64,000 nucleotides of DNA from Rhynchopus sp. YZ270_cl-10 (lineage: Eukaryota; Euglenozoa; Diplonemea; Diplonemida; Diplonemidae). Both the position numbers and the translations under genes were made by a program. The stretch is taken from positions 558,001 through 622,000 of the forward strand of contig OZ037888.1 in NCBI GenBank assembly GCA_964035575.1. The letters run 5' to 3'. The notes beneath the pieces were generated by a model, which was not told where the DNA came from, made no database searches, and worked only from the letters and a program-made list of their open reading frames with translations. Positions 32,214 through 43,292 of the stretch are shown piece by piece. Position 1 is the stretch's first letter, and each line of letters opens with the position of its first letter.

Positions 32214-33222
32214 AAAGAGTTTCCTATCCGGGGAGATTGTGCATTTTTAAAAAAATGAATACAAAACCTTGCGTCAATAAAAAGAAGTCTGCAAAAAAAA
32301 GCAGGGCTTACAAGCCTGTTTCTGAAAAAAGTACGTAGGGAGCACGTACGGAAGGGAAATCAAAAAAAAAAAAAAATCCCCAAAAAAAAATATCTCTCTT
32401 GAAACGTACGAATTCTCCTACGTCCTACATATGGAATATAATACCTGCAAAAAAAGGGAAATTTAAAAAAAAAAGTGGGAGTTGAAAACCAGTGGGGTGG
32501 AATGATGAAGAGCACACAGCAAGGATTGCGATGCCCTGAAGGGTGCTAACGTAAAGTAAAAAAAAAAAAACAGGTCTCCCCTTTTCAAAAGAAAAGGGGG
32601 TCGGGATGGGGGTATGGGGTGGGGGGGTATTGAGCCTTGTCCGTCCGTCTGTCTGCATGCAACACAACTTTCTTGATACTGTTGTCGTCGCAAGGCTCAT
32701 GTGTTTTGTTGGTTTCATGCATTTTTTTTTTTTTTGGGGGGGGGTTATTTTGGGTCCCACAGTGCGTAAATTTGGATTAAGGTACAGTGTGTCATCCTCA
32801 CAAAGAAATAATTAAAGCAAAATGAAAACTTGGAGCGGGAAAAAAAGGCATTATTAGGTCAACGGACATGAAGCAACATCTGTTAATCTGCGCTTTCTTT
32901 TTTCCCCACCAATATAAAAAGGCTCGTTTCCCCCCCCATATAAAATTGAACGAAAACATCTGGACGGTGAAGACTTGTCTGCGATGGCAAGTTGCGTTAT
33001 GCGCAGTAAAGCAGAATGTTAAAAAGAAGTGAATGGAGGGACAACCCAAAGCTCCTTCAAGGCTCAGGGTCATCTTATATGGTTTCCTTTATTTTGAGTG
33101 GTTTGCATGAGGTGTTAGCACGCTTAGCAGCAGTAACCCCCAAAAAAGCCCCAAAATCTGCAAATAAACAATCCCTTTTCCTCGGTCTGCACGTAACCAA
33201 CTTCACTTTTGCAAAGAGCTAA

Positions 33223-33255
33223 TGATGTGTGTGCACAAAAGGCATCTTCATCTAT
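33223..33255 (+). repeat. Dispersed hairpin F1, diverged copy
   Basis: GATGTGTGTGCACAAAAGGC followed by ATCTTCATCTATGAG. Close to the copy at 49298, with a GTGC/GCAT-type stem instead of TAAGC/GCTTA. Confidence 0.5.
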
Positions 33256-33290
33256 GAGTTCCCCCCCTTTTTGCTCTCTTTTTTATTTCA

Positions 33291-33390
33291 GATGCAAACC
33301 ACGAAATGGATGTAGTATCGCATGGTTAGGGTCCACAACGGTCGTGTACCAAGGTACACGAGAGGGCTGTTGTATTTCAAGTCAAATTAT
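33291..33390 (+). repeat. Dispersed repeat F3, copy 1
   Basis: CCACGAAATGGATGTAG, then GCATGGTTAGGGTCCA, then GTACCAAGGTACACGAGAGG and TTGTATTTCAAGTCAA. A second long copy is at 58515 and a shorter one at 37661. Confidence 0.75.
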
Positions 33391-33420
33391 TTTATTTCTC
33401 TTTTTTTTTTTTTTTGATCC

Positions 33421-33468
33421 TGTGAAGAAAAATTGTGGCTGCTATCCCGCGATATGTAGTCTAAAAAT
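33421..33468 (+). repeat. Dispersed repeat F4, copy 1
   Basis: TGTGAAGAAAAATTGTGGC then TGCTATCCCGCGATATGTAG and TCTAAA. Related copies are at 38150 and 57729. Confidence 0.65.
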
Positions 33469-34180
33469 TAAAAGCAATTTTTTTTCTCTCTCCCTCTTCC
33501 CTTTTGTATCTCTGCATTGCGTTTGTTCAGGTCTGGAAAATATGGTTTTGCTCTTCGCTTTTGTGTGTGTGTGTGTAAAAAATAAATCATTTTGATTCAG
33601 AAAAAATTGGGAGTGGAGCTTGCGTGGCAAGACTACTTTCAACTATTTATGGAAACAAAATAAATAAAGAAGTAACATGCAATGCGAAAGCACCTCCCCT
33701 CCTTCTCCCCTCCCTAAAAGAGGTTCTGACATACTCTTTTTTTTTTTTTTTGGCTGTTTTCTGTGCCTTTCTGTCGTCAAAGGTGAGGGTGGGTTGGGGA
33801 GGGTTTGGAACATCATCAATCTTCACTTTTCATGTTCACGCATTATGATACACTTCCTCAGAGCTCTTTTACTTTTAGGACCATTCTCTTTTCCCTTTTA
33901 TTTTTTATTATTTCAAGCTGACTAAGTACAGCGTGGCGTATTTGGTTCATACATTTCAACACTTCAAACATTACGAACTCCTTCAGCGGATTCTTTTCAG
34001 ACCATTCTTTTTGTTTTTTTTTTATTTTTATTTTTCTTCCGCAGGCCTTTTGCTAACCATCATGCCATCATGCCACGTTTTTGGGCGTTTTTTATTTTTT
34101 TTTTCCATCATGCCACCATCATGCCACGGGGGGTGGTGGGGCAGGGTTTTCGCTCTCCATCACCTGGGGATTTCCCCCCA

Positions 34181-34636
34181 GATGGCATGATGGCATGATG
34201 GCATGATGGCATGATGGCATGATGGCATGATGGCATGATGGCATGATGGCATGATGGCATGATGGCATGATGGCATGATGGCATGATGGCATGATGGCAT
34301 GATGGCATGATGGCATGATGGCATGATGGCATGATGGCATGATGGCATGATGGCATGATGGCATGATGGCATGATGGCATGATGGCATGATGGCATGATG
34401 GCATGATGGCATGATGGCATGATGGCATGATGGCATGATGGCATGATGGCATGATGGCATGATGGCATGATGGCATGATGGCATGATGGCATGATGGCAT
34501 GATGGCATGATGGCATGATGGCATGATGGCATGATGGCATGATGGCATGATGGCATGATGGCATGATGGCATGATGGCATGATGGCATGATGGCATGATG
34601 GCATGATGGCATGATGGCATGATGGCATGATGGCAC
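34181..34636 (+). repeat. Perfect 8-bp tandem array, GATGGCAT x 56
   Basis: An unbroken run of 56 units plus a partial one. Short inverted copies (CATCATGCCATCATGCC) lie just upstream at about 34059 and 34107, and another at about 35061. The long minus-strand frames of PSCHHAIM repeats are artefacts of the array. Confidence 0.95.
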
Positions 34637-35389
34637 CTTAAAATTTTTCTGCTCGCTGCGCTCGCGGAGGTATACCTAAAAAAAAAAATTCCCGCTCGCT
34701 TCGCTCGCGCTGTACGCTATTTTCTTCCTGCCTAGGGTGCCATTTTACAATGTCTAAGGGGATTCCTTTGCATTTTGCAGCCAGAAATGAAACTTGACCC
34801 AAGCTGCAAAAATTTGACCATTGTTATTTCAAAGATGCCTAGACGTAGTGATTTTGTACGGTTAGTGTACGTAAGGCGCAAGACCAAGCACCGTTAATAA
34901 AGGATTATATTCCGTTTTTTTTTGTTATCTTGCAAAGCTGACCCTTCGCCTCTCCACCCTGTGGCTGTCAGGGAGGCGCGCGCGAAGCGCGCGACGACCG
35001 CTTTTACCAGGTGGGAAAGCTCGGAATGTACTTTTTTTCCAGGAAATTATTTTTTTTTGACCATCATGCCATTCCTGGGGAAAATCCCAAAGTTAGCAAA
35101 AGGCCTGTTTCTTCCGTGTGTGTGCAACCAACCACCAGAGGGGATAAAGGTTTCCCCCCATCAAACTAACATTCAAACGCCGAAAGCGAGAACAAAAAAA
35201 AAGAAAAGAAAAAAAATACCACCTACCTATCTTCGGGGTATACTGGCAACAGAGGGAAGCCTTCCGTTTTTGCTATAGCGGGCAGTCCTGACGCTAAACA
35301 GTGACGAAAATCGAAAGGGCATTGGGTGTGCAAAGTCATTCTTTGGCAGAATACCGATGCAAAAATAAAAAAAAAAAAATACATAGTAG

Positions 35390-35440
35390 TATAGTGGAGT
35401 TCATCCTCGGGTGTCTACACTAATACAACCAAGTTTTCAA
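35390..35440 (+). repeat. Dispersed hairpin F2, copy 3
   Basis: TATAGTGGAGTTCATCCTCG, GGTGTCTACACTAATACAAC, CAAGTTTTCAA. Nearly identical to the copy at 59791. Confidence 0.8.
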
Positions 35441-36122
35441 AAACGGAAAAAAAGGGACACTCTTCGTAAGGTGGCTCCACCACAGCATCATATTACCAAC
35501 CTTTCTTCGTTGGGTGACTAATCACACAATGCTGTAGGTACGTCCAATAACACATTTATTTTTTCTAATAAAATTGTTTGGAGTAGTGTAGTTGCCTCGG
35601 CTTTGTGTTGTTTCACACGTTGTTGCAGCTCTCCACACTTCTCAATTTATTATTACAAATAAATGCCAAGTCTCTACAAATACTTTCTTTTGTGTAATGC
35701 TCTCTCGTAGGGCCCAACGGTCTTTCAAAAGATTTCTTTGTTTTGTCTTCCCCATCTCTTTCATACCCCCCTTCCAAAACTACCCTCTTTTTTTTGATTT
35801 TCAAAGAAAATGATCGAAAAGAAAGCCATTTATTTCTTCTCACAAACCCCTCATTCTTTCAGTTCATCACCGCCTTACCTAACAGAAAAACACAAAAAAA
35901 AAAAAAAAAAACAGCGAAATCACAAATCTCAGTCTTTCGATAGACCCTTATCAGCTACACTATAAAGCCCAACATATTTTATCAAAAAAATCAAAAGCGT
36001 GCAAATTTTTGTTGCACCCACCCGAAAAAAAAAATTATTTTTCTTTCGTTCATAGATTGCATCCGTCTCTTTGAAGGGACTATTTGTTACAAATCTCTTT
36101 TTTTTAAACGATTGCGATCGAA

Positions 36123-36160
36123 GGTGACTAAGCACGAGAGGCTTAGGGTCATCTGAGAAC
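36123..36160 (+). repeat. Dispersed hairpin F1, typical copy
   Basis: GGTGACTAAGCACGAGAGGC then TTAGGGTCATCTGAGAAC. Stem CTAAGC/GCTTAG, loop ACGAGAG. Confidence 0.75.
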
Positions 36161-36362
36161 CCCCCCCTTTTTTTTTTCTTTTCTTTGATTTTTTTTTTTT
36201 TTTCGCTGTGTTTCATACCCCTCTAACTGTCTCTTCTCTTTTCTCACCCCTCATTGCTCCCTGCACATGAATTGGCCTCGTCTGGTATCACCTTCTCTTC
36301 CTCTTGCGTTGCTCCTCTCTCAGACAGCACCTAGTGTGAATGTTCATCATGTCTTTGTTACG

Positions 36363-37463
36363 ATGTACTCCGCCCCGCAGCAGCTAGTAGAGCAGAAGCG
36401 TGGGATTTCGGTGCGGCTTCCGTGCGTCCCTTTAGCCACTCCGTTGATAATGGAAAAGATAATGGAAAAGCCTTCGAAGGGAGAGCGAGACGCAAAGGCG
36501 AAGCCGGTGTGGTCGAAGGTTGTGCGGATGTTTACGTTTCCGTACCTCACCGACGCTGGGAATACACGGTACGCGGTGACTCTTGGGTTGAGCGATTCAG
36601 ACGGAAAAATTGTCACCAAAAAAGTGGTCGGATACTACCCGCCAAGCATGCAACTCAACGACAACCTCGAATATTCAAGAACGTCTGGGCTCTATTTAAA
36701 AAAGTTTAGACTAAAAAAGGCGAAAACGGGGAGAGTACTTACGGAGATGCCCAAAGCGAATGGAGTGGCGCTGGCCGAGGTGTTGACACACAACGTGACA
36801 AAGTCGCTGGACAACACCTACGCGCATTTCTACACAGTACAGTTTGTGGGTGTGGAGAGTGGGGTGTCGGAGTTGTACTGGGCGTCCTCCGTTCGATCAA
36901 TGCCGCTTTTTGAGAAGGGTGAATCCGTGTTGATCATATATGCCGTGCAATTAGGGGATGGTGTTCTTCGTTTAAAAGGCTTTGAAAAGGATGTTGCAAT
37001 GGCGTCATTGTGTCTGCAAGATAATGAACAGCGTAAAGGCGAGGCAGTGGCAGAGGCGAAACGGAAAAAAGAAAAAGGTCCACGCAGAAGGAAGAAGCGG
37101 GCTCCAACCATCAAAGAGTCGACTGTGTACGCTCCATCCGTCGCAAAGTCCCTAGAAAAAAGCTACCCTTGCCACCCAACTGTGGTACCGATAGACAGTC
37201 CCAAAGAAGATAAAGCAGTTCTATACACAGAAAGCGGCGAACCGTGTCTCAAATTGCTGGAAATGTTGAAAGCTGAGCCGCTGTATGTACCCAAAATGAG
37301 AAGGACGCTAGATCCCCCAAAGAAAAGGACGCTAGATCCCCCAGAGAAAAGGACCCCGGACCCTCCAGTAGTCCAGAAAGGGGAGAACCACTCATTCCGA
37401 CGTGAAAATATTTTGGCAAAGAATGAAGACAGAGAAGGGACAGCCGATTCGCTGTATTTCTGA
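36363..37463 (+). CDS. Unknown lysine-rich protein (366 aa from the preferred start)
   Basis: The frame is open from an ATG at 36267, but a strong pyrimidine tract ending CTCTCTCAG at 36323 looks like a trans-splice acceptor, so ATG 36363 (MYSAPQQLVEQKRGIS) is preferred; a short out-of-frame ATG precedes it. Residues ~35-220 look globular (VVRMFTFPYLTDAGNTRYAV, FYTVQFVGVESGVSELYW). A basic stretch EAKRKKEKGPRRRKKRA near residue 240 could be a nuclear signal. The C-terminal part has three KRTLDPPE-like repeats. No family is recognised and no introns are needed. Neighbours on both sides are repeat-rich intergenic DNA. Confidence 0.65.
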   Translation: MYSAPQQLVEQKRGISVRLPCVPLATPLIMEKIMEKPSKGERDAKAKPVWSKVVRMFTFPYLTDAGNTRYAVTLGLSDSDGKIVTKKVVGYYPPSMQLNDNLEYSRTSGLYLKKFRLKKAKTGRVLTEMPKANGVALAEVLTHNVTKSLDNTYAHFYTVQFVGVESGVSELYWASSVRSMPLFEKGESVLIIYAVQLGDGVLRLKGFEKDVAMASLCLQDNEQRKGEAVAEAKRKKEKGPRRRKKRAPTIKESTVYAPSVAKSLEKSYPCHPTVVPIDSPKEDKAVLYTESGEPCLKLLEMLKAEPLYVPKMRRTLDPPKKRTLDPPEKRTPDPPVVQKGENHSFRRENILAKNEDREGTADSLYF

Positions 37464-37596
37464 TGAGTCAGAACAGTACTCTCGTTCTGATGGGCGAAGG
37501 TGATGCACCAGCATACACAATCATGCACAGTGGGGTGGGTGGAAGGGATGGAAGAGGGAGACGTCCGCAAGGGCACAAAAAAGGGATTTATTTCTG

Positions 37597-37744
37597 TATA
37601 ACCACGGTGCTCTGTCATTAGAGGGCTCTTGTATTTCAAGTCGTGGGGGGGGTTTTTTTTTGCATGGTTGGGGTCCACCCCGGTACAGCCGGTCATTGTA
37701 CCAAGATACACTGTCACGAGAGGGCCTTGTATTTCAAGTCAACT
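37597..37744 (+). repeat. Dispersed repeat F3, two copies in tandem
   Basis: A short copy (GTCATTAGAGGGCTCTTG then TATTTCAAGTC) is followed by a longer one (GCATGGTTGGGGTCCACCCC, GTACCAAGATACACTGTCAC, GAGAGGGCCTTGTATTTCAA). Confidence 0.7.
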
Positions 37745-38149
37745 TTTTTTTTTAGAGGCGTTTGCACTATCAACTTCACTTTTTTTTTTTGCACCAACAA
37801 ACTGTGTTGTCTTTCGAGTGAACGTAGTATCAGGACATATTGTACCCGAATATTTTTTTTTCCCCCAAAAAAAAGGAAAGGGTGCATGTGCTGACCCTCT
37901 CAAATACTTTCAATTTCTGTGAACTGAAAGTATATGAATCTAATTTTTTGTTAAACGCGGAGAAAGGTTTTGTTTTATTTTGGTAGAGGTGGTGCGGGGC
38001 ATCCACAAAGTTATCAAATTCACTTTTCTTGTGTTGTTCACTTTTTTTTTTCAAAGATGACAAGATGCACATTCATCATTGCAACTTTTTTCGTTTATTT
38101 TTTTTCTTCCGGTGGCAATAGTTTATTCCTTTGTTTTGCTCTGGATTCT

Positions 38150-38191
38150 GTGAACAAAATCATGGCTGCTATCCTATAGTAGTATAACCTA
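38150..38191 (+). repeat. Dispersed repeat F4, copy 2
   Basis: TGTGAACAAAATCATGGCTG then CTATCCTATAGTAGTATAAC. Same plan as 57729. Confidence 0.65.
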
Positions 38192-38859
38192 AATGGCCTT
38201 TACAAGTCTTTTTTCTATTTTTTTCCCCCCCTTTTTTTGCTTACACACAGTGTTATTAGAATTTCAACATGATTAGCCAACGGTAACTTTGTCCTCACGC
38301 TTTTTTCTCTTTTTTTTTTTTTTGAATCATCCCCCTCATCCAATTATCACATTTCGCCACCCAAGGGTAGCCTAAATGGCTTCCTAAATGGCTGCGGTCA
38401 ACGAAAAAAAAAGATACAGCAGATGGTATGGCTGAAGGGAGGTGCTATTTTGCGCTACTTTCTGCTATTTTCTGCTATTTTGGGGTCAGCCACACCAGTA
38501 GAGGACAAATCAATTTAGTTCAGTTTTTTTTTCTCTTTTCCATGAAGTCTCAATGCAGTACTTTCCCATTTTTTCCCCTTCCCCCTTTTCCCCACCATTT
38601 AGTATTAGGGTTTTTCCAGCCCTATATCTTGGAGGGGTTAGTCTCATAAACAGCATCACACCCAGGGGGGCATGGTGCTATGCAAACAATGTCCCCCCTA
38701 GCCATATCTAGAGAGTTGTGTGCACAGTGCGGCACATTCAATTCATCTTTCAATGACGTGGTAGAAAGCCGCGTGTTTGTACATCAAGTAAAGACTTTAT
38801 AAAGACTTTGTACAACCTTTGCGCGCTCCGATCATTCTATGATTCCCCTCCCTTCTTCC

Positions 38860-38896
38860 AGGTGGCTAAGCACTGAGAAGCTTAGGTTCATTCCCG
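38860..38896 (+). repeat. Dispersed hairpin F1, copy
   Basis: AGGTGGCTAAGCACTGAGAA then GCTTAGGTTCATTCC. Stem CTAAGC/GCTTAG kept, loop changed. Confidence 0.7.
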
Positions 38897-39501
38897 TATT
38901 TCTCTTTCTCTAGGGGGGGTGAATACGTATTTTTTTTAAAAACCCTGGGTAATTCCTGCGGAATATATGTGTCTGTTAGTCTCTCCGACCGAGCCTCCGT
39001 CTTTCGATGGAGGATGCGTTTTTTTTCTCTTTTTTTTGCGATCCAAAAAAGCCCCCCCTCTTTTCCAATAAGCGCTCTAAGACTCCTCCTCCCCCCTCCC
39101 CTCGGCCAAGAAATGCAAACATACATTGTGATTGATCTTCCATGATTTGCTTTGTCGTCTTTGGTTCGGGAAGTTGAGGTATCCCTCTGCTAAGGCTAAA
39201 TATCTCCCGGAGACCGATAGCGAAGTACAGTGATGGAAAGATGAAGAGAACTTTGAAAAGAGAGTTCCTGTAAAAAGTACCTGAAACCGATGAGTATAGG
39301 AATAGTTAGAGGCCCGTTCAAACCTGCTGCCAAACTTGGTAGTAGGACGTCAGGTCGTATTCGCGGCACCTACCTTGTCTTTGCGTTGCACTGGCAAAAG
39401 GCAGACACACTGCACAGGCCTCTTCGTCGTTAATCTGATCCACCTCCTCACTAACAGACCCCCCCTTCCCCCCTTCCCCCCTCCCCCCTCCACACCTTAA
39501 A

Positions 39502-41397
39502 ATGCCCGCCAAAAAAGGAAAGCCCCCAGCAAAGGCTTCGTCCTCTGCGTCCAAACCGAAGCTACCACGGCATGAGTGCACAGTGTGCCATATGACGGTT
39601 CTCGGGGACGAGCAGTATGCAACCCATGTCGCAGGGAAGAAACACCGGAAGGCTGTTGAGCTATTCGCCGAAGCGCAGGCTGCAGCAGAGCGTGCGAACA
39701 CTCTACCTGACATCAACAGCCTTACCCCATGCTGTACGGGGTACATCAAGAAGTGTACACGGAGTGCGGAGGATGCTGCGCGGATGAAGTTTGAGACACG
39801 GTGGATGGAAATTCGTGGACCATATCTTACGTACGCACTTGACAAAGGGATGTCCCATAAGGGCGTCATCCACCTTGTTGGCACTGAGGTCATCCGCACC
39901 GTCAACCTCCCTCCATGCTACGATGGGCACACTGCAGAGAGCGAAGCCAACTCCGTTCCAGTCACCCCCGCCGGCATGACACCCCTCTGCTTCCCATGCG
40001 AAGGTGTCTCCCCTCTCCCAGGCACTTCATCTCCGCTCGTCAACCCCCCCGCCTTCATCCTCGGCGAATCATACGCAGAACGTTCCATCACCAGAGAACG
40101 CTCCTTTACCAGGGAAGAGAGTGAGGTCTCGGAGGGGGGCTATTTTGGGGGAGGATTTTTTGCAACAATGTTCGGCGGTGGTGGTGGTGGTGGTGTTATC
40201 CACGCCCCGGAGTTTACGTTGCAGGTTTCTGGTGGGGCGTTGGGGAAAGATTTGTTTCTTGTATTTGACACTGAGGAGATGTTGGTTGAATGGAAGTCAG
40301 CGTTAGTACAGACTATCTCGCGGAGCAATGCAGAAGAGTTGGAAGCCGAGGAGCGGGCGTTAAAGATGGACAGCTCGGGTGGAGTGGAGTTGGTGGTGAA
40401 TGAAGATGTGGAAGGTGCTTTTACATACAAAAAACCGGAGTTAAGTGATTTTGAATTGATTACGACCGTTGGAAGAGGGTCCTTCGGGAAGGTGATGAAG
40501 GTGAAGCGGCGGAACGAAGTCTTCGCCATGAAAGTTCTGACGAAGGAGTCGATCCTGCACCACAACATCGTCGATAAGATCCACAACGAACGCAACTCGC
40601 TCTCTGCAACGAACCACCCTTTCCTTGCAGCGCTGCACCTCGCGTTTCAGACGCAGACCCACCTCTATTTGGTCACAAAATTCTACCCAGGTGGTGACCT
40701 CCGCTTCCACCTCCGGTCGAGAACGAAATTTGGCGAAAATATGGCCCAATTCTATTGCGCGCAACTTACCCTTGCATTAGAGCATTTACACCAAAAACAC
40801 ATTCTGTACCGTGATTTGAAGCCAGCAAACGTTGTGCTTGGTGCTGATGGATACGCAGTTTTGACCGATTTCGGTATGGCGAAGCGAGTCAAAAAACGGC
40901 GTGCCAATTCCTTCTGTGGAACCGACATTTATATTGCCCCTGAAATCGTTGCAGGAGACGAATACGGGGAGGCTGTGGACTGGTGGTCCCTTGGTGTGGT
41001 TCTCTACGAGATGCTGGTTGGAAGCCCGCCCTTCACCTCGGAGACGCCTGAACAGCTGTATCTTCTGATCCAGCAGTGTGAAGTGCCCTACCCACACACC
41101 CTCTCTGCGTCTGCCAGTAAGATTCTCCACGGCTTATTGCAGAAGAGTGAGTCCGCCAGGCTGGGCCGCAGGTCCATCAAAAAGGAGGCCTTCTTCAGCA
41201 CCATGGACTGGGCAGGTCTCCTTGCGAAGGAAGTCCCCCCTCCCTTCAAGCCGAACGTCGAAAAAAGCGATACCCGGTACTTCGACGCCAGCGTGACGAA
41301 CGAGGCTGCCGCAATAACTCGCTGCAATGGGGCGCTTGCGAAAAAACAAAACGAAGGGTTTGTTGGGTTTTCCTACCCTAGGCTGTCCTGTTCATAG
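39502..41397 (+). CDS. AGC protein kinase (PKB/Akt-like) with N-terminal zinc finger and PH domain
   Basis: 631 residues, single exon. Residues 25-50: a C2H2 zinc finger of the U1/dsRNA-binding type (C26-x2-C29, H42, H48). About 77-275: a PH domain (TGYIKKCTR, FETRWMEIRGPYL, LFLVFDTEEMLVEWKSAL) split by a ~90-residue low-complexity insert with a glycine run. Kinase domain ~317-572: GRGSFG 324-329, Lys344, YRDLK with catalytic Asp438, DFG 456-458, activation loop S470-FCGT, APE 479-481. The AGC C-tail has PPPFKP and SDTRYFD, and a hydrophobic motif FVGFSY at 620-625. All catalytic residues are present, so it should be active and phosphoinositide-recruited, as in PKB. Ser replaces the usual Thr at the activation-loop phosphosite. 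Putative start after a C-rich tract. Confidence 0.93.
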   Translation: MPAKKGKPPAKASSSASKPKLPRHECTVCHMTVLGDEQYATHVAGKKHRKAVELFAEAQAAAERANTLPDINSLTPCCTGYIKKCTRSAEDAARMKFETRWMEIRGPYLTYALDKGMSHKGVIHLVGTEVIRTVNLPPCYDGHTAESEANSVPVTPAGMTPLCFPCEGVSPLPGTSSPLVNPPAFILGESYAERSITRERSFTREESEVSEGGYFGGGFFATMFGGGGGGGVIHAPEFTLQVSGGALGKDLFLVFDTEEMLVEWKSALVQTISRSNAEELEAEERALKMDSSGGVELVVNEDVEGAFTYKKPELSDFELITTVGRGSFGKVMKVKRRNEVFAMKVLTKESILHHNIVDKIHNERNSLSATNHPFLAALHLAFQTQTHLYLVTKFYPGGDLRFHLRSRTKFGENMAQFYCAQLTLALEHLHQKHILYRDLKPANVVLGADGYAVLTDFGMAKRVKKRRANSFCGTDIYIAPEIVAGDEYGEAVDWWSLGVVLYEMLVGSPPFTSETPEQLYLLIQQCEVPYPHTLSASASKILHGLLQKSESARLGRRSIKKEAFFSTMDWAGLLAKEVPPPFKPNVEKSDTRYFDASVTNEAAAITRCNGALAKKQNEGFVGFSYPRLSCS

Positions 41398-41984
41398 GGG
41401 GAGTGTGCTAGAGATAGAGTGAAGGGAGCGAGAGAGAGAGAGAGAGAGAGACAATAGTATTGGCTGTACATTATCAACGGCTTAAAAGATGTGAGATATT
41501 GCATCTTTTTTGTCCTTTTTTTTTTGCTTTTTTCCTTGCCATTTTTTTTTTTCCTCTTTCCATTTGCCCATATTGCCTACAAATGGGGGCCTGTGTTGTG
41601 TGTGTTGAAAGCAGTTATAGGTAGTCCCTCAGAGTGGAGCAATCTGCCTAGTGTGTGTGTTTTGTTGTGTATTTGCGGTCAAATGACACCACTCTCCGAG
41701 AAGCAAATGTGGCAAAAATTTAGTTAGAGCATGCTTGCGAATAGAATTAGGGAGTGGGTAGTGGGGAGGGCAAGAGACGATGCCATGCAATGCATGCGGA
41801 AACAAAATGAAAGCTGGGGTGGATACTTTTCGTTTTCTTTTGAAGGGTTGCTCAATTGTACTCCGTCGTGTTGTCTTTTCTAGAGGCTTTACTGCATGTC
41901 ATTCGTGTATCATTCACTGGAACTGTTGTGAGTAAAGGAACCCAACAAACGCTGTGCGGAGGCTTCACCTTGGTTCATTCCGTC

Positions 41985-42223
41985 CCGTTCATGATGACCA
42001 CAAAACACAACAACATTCTGTCACCTCCGAACTGAGTCGGCGTCTTCATGGCGCTGGTGTGCGTAATAATTGTGTTGAACAAAACCTGCTGACCGGAACA
42101 TGCCCCCTCCCCGCCACAACCCTTCACAGCGCATCCACCACGGAGAAATGCTGTTGTGCAGACACAGCAGCCTGCTGTGTCTGCAGGGTTTCACTGCAGC
42201 TACGTTCGCCTTTTGGTTGATCG
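41985..42223 (+). repeat. Segmental repeat R, copy 1
   Basis: Nearly identical to 42937-43183, including 'CATGATGACCACAAAACAC', 'GAGTCGGCGTCTTCATGG' and 'TACGTTCGCCTTTTGGTTG'. Confidence 0.85.
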
Positions 42224-42936
42224 TGCGGAAGTGTTCTCAGGGGGTAGGGGTGTTGGCACATGACACTTGCACCATCCTATTTTTACAACGACGATGTCTG
42301 GCAAGCGTTTGCTTCCTGCCCCCTTTACACAGACGTTGTGCAAAGGGGCACACCTCGTTGCATGGGGTGACGGTGTAGGGTAGTTTATGGATGGGGTTGC
42401 CTTGGGAAGGCTGGAAGGCCGATCTGTGGGGGTGTTGAAACCTGCTATGTAGTTTCTAGGTGCAGCATTGGCCGCTGTCGACTTTTCTGGGCTGCAGGGT
42501 GTCCAACGCATTCAGGGTGCATTCTTGATAGGTGCAACGCAGTGATGTCTGTCCACTGCGGTGCAGTGTCAGGAAGGCCGCGCACCGCATGCTTGCGGAC
42601 TGCCCGTTGTTACCTATTGACATATTTTTGTGCAGCAACTTCGTTTTGTATGTTGTGTCTTCGCGTCTTTGCACGCAACGTAACATGGCAGCGGGTGGAG
42701 GTGGCACCATTGCTTGGGTAGGGTGGTGGTGCGGTGCTGGCAGGCTCCGAGCAGGTAGAAGGTATTGATGGGCGGAGGGTGGAAGGGGGACGACACAACC
42801 TTGTGGGCAGAGTCCTGCATGTTGGTAGAGATGCGTATGGACACAGTGCGAAACGTGTGCGCCCTTTATTGTGTGGGGGGCTGTGTTGGAGGGAAATGTT
42901 TGGGTGTAAAAGTTGTACCTCTTTCCCCATGTCCTC

Positions 42937-43209
42937 CCGTTCATGATGACCACAAAACACAACAACATTCTGTCACCTCCGAACTGAGTCGGCGTCTTCA
43001 TGGCGCTGGTGTGCGTAATAATTGTGTTGAACAAAACCTGCTGACCGGAACATGCCCCCCTCTCCCCGCCACAACCCTTCACAGCGCATCCACCACGGAG
43101 AAATGCTGTTGTGCAGACACAGCAGCCCTGCGTGCTGTGTCTGCAGGGTTTCACTGCAGCTACGTTCGCCTTTTGGTTGATCGGAGTACTGTTTGAAGAT
43201 CCTCTTGCT
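42937..43209 (+). repeat. Segmental repeat R, copy 2
   Basis: Extends copy 1 by 'GGAGTACTGTTTGAAGATCC', which copy 3 (19958-20090) also has. It ends 84 bp before the gene at 43293 and may be its regulatory or 5' flank. Confidence 0.8.
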
Positions 43210-43292
43210 CCTTTGCACCTCGACCCCTCCCTTCACACTTACTCACATATGGCCCACCCAGAATGCACAAAAGCGCATTGTCATAATACAAC

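Larger units (their letters stand above)
32214..36266. other. Four-kilobase intergenic stretch, repeats only
   Basis: AT-rich with many homopolymer runs and no credible coding frame. It holds F-family hairpins (33223, 33291, 33421, 35390, 36123), the GATGGCAT array at 34181, and GC-palindromes near 34650-34710 (GCTCGCTGCGCTCGCGG; GCTCGCTTCGCTCGCGC) and 34977-34998 (GGCGCGCGCGAAGCGCGCG). Confidence 0.55.
37464..39501. other. Intergenic stretch with F3, F4 and F1 hairpins
   Basis: No coding sequence is recognised. F3 copies occur at 37597-37744, F4 at 38150, a short F1-like piece at about 38055-38085 (AGATGACAAGATGCACATTC) and F1 at 38860. The end (about 39440-39500) is C-rich before the kinase start. 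Confidence 0.5.
41398..43292. other. Intergenic stretch with a duplicated 5'-flank-like repeat
   Basis: Noncoding. Begins with a GA run and T-rich DNA after the kinase. From 41985 it is dominated by repeat R (two copies, separately listed) separated by about 700 bp of unique G-rich DNA. Confidence 0.5.

Noticed and set aside
34108-34636. Frames of PSCHHAIM repeats, and a CRISPR-like appearance
   Set aside because: The array is a contiguous 8-mer without spacers, so it is neither a CRISPR array nor a gene.
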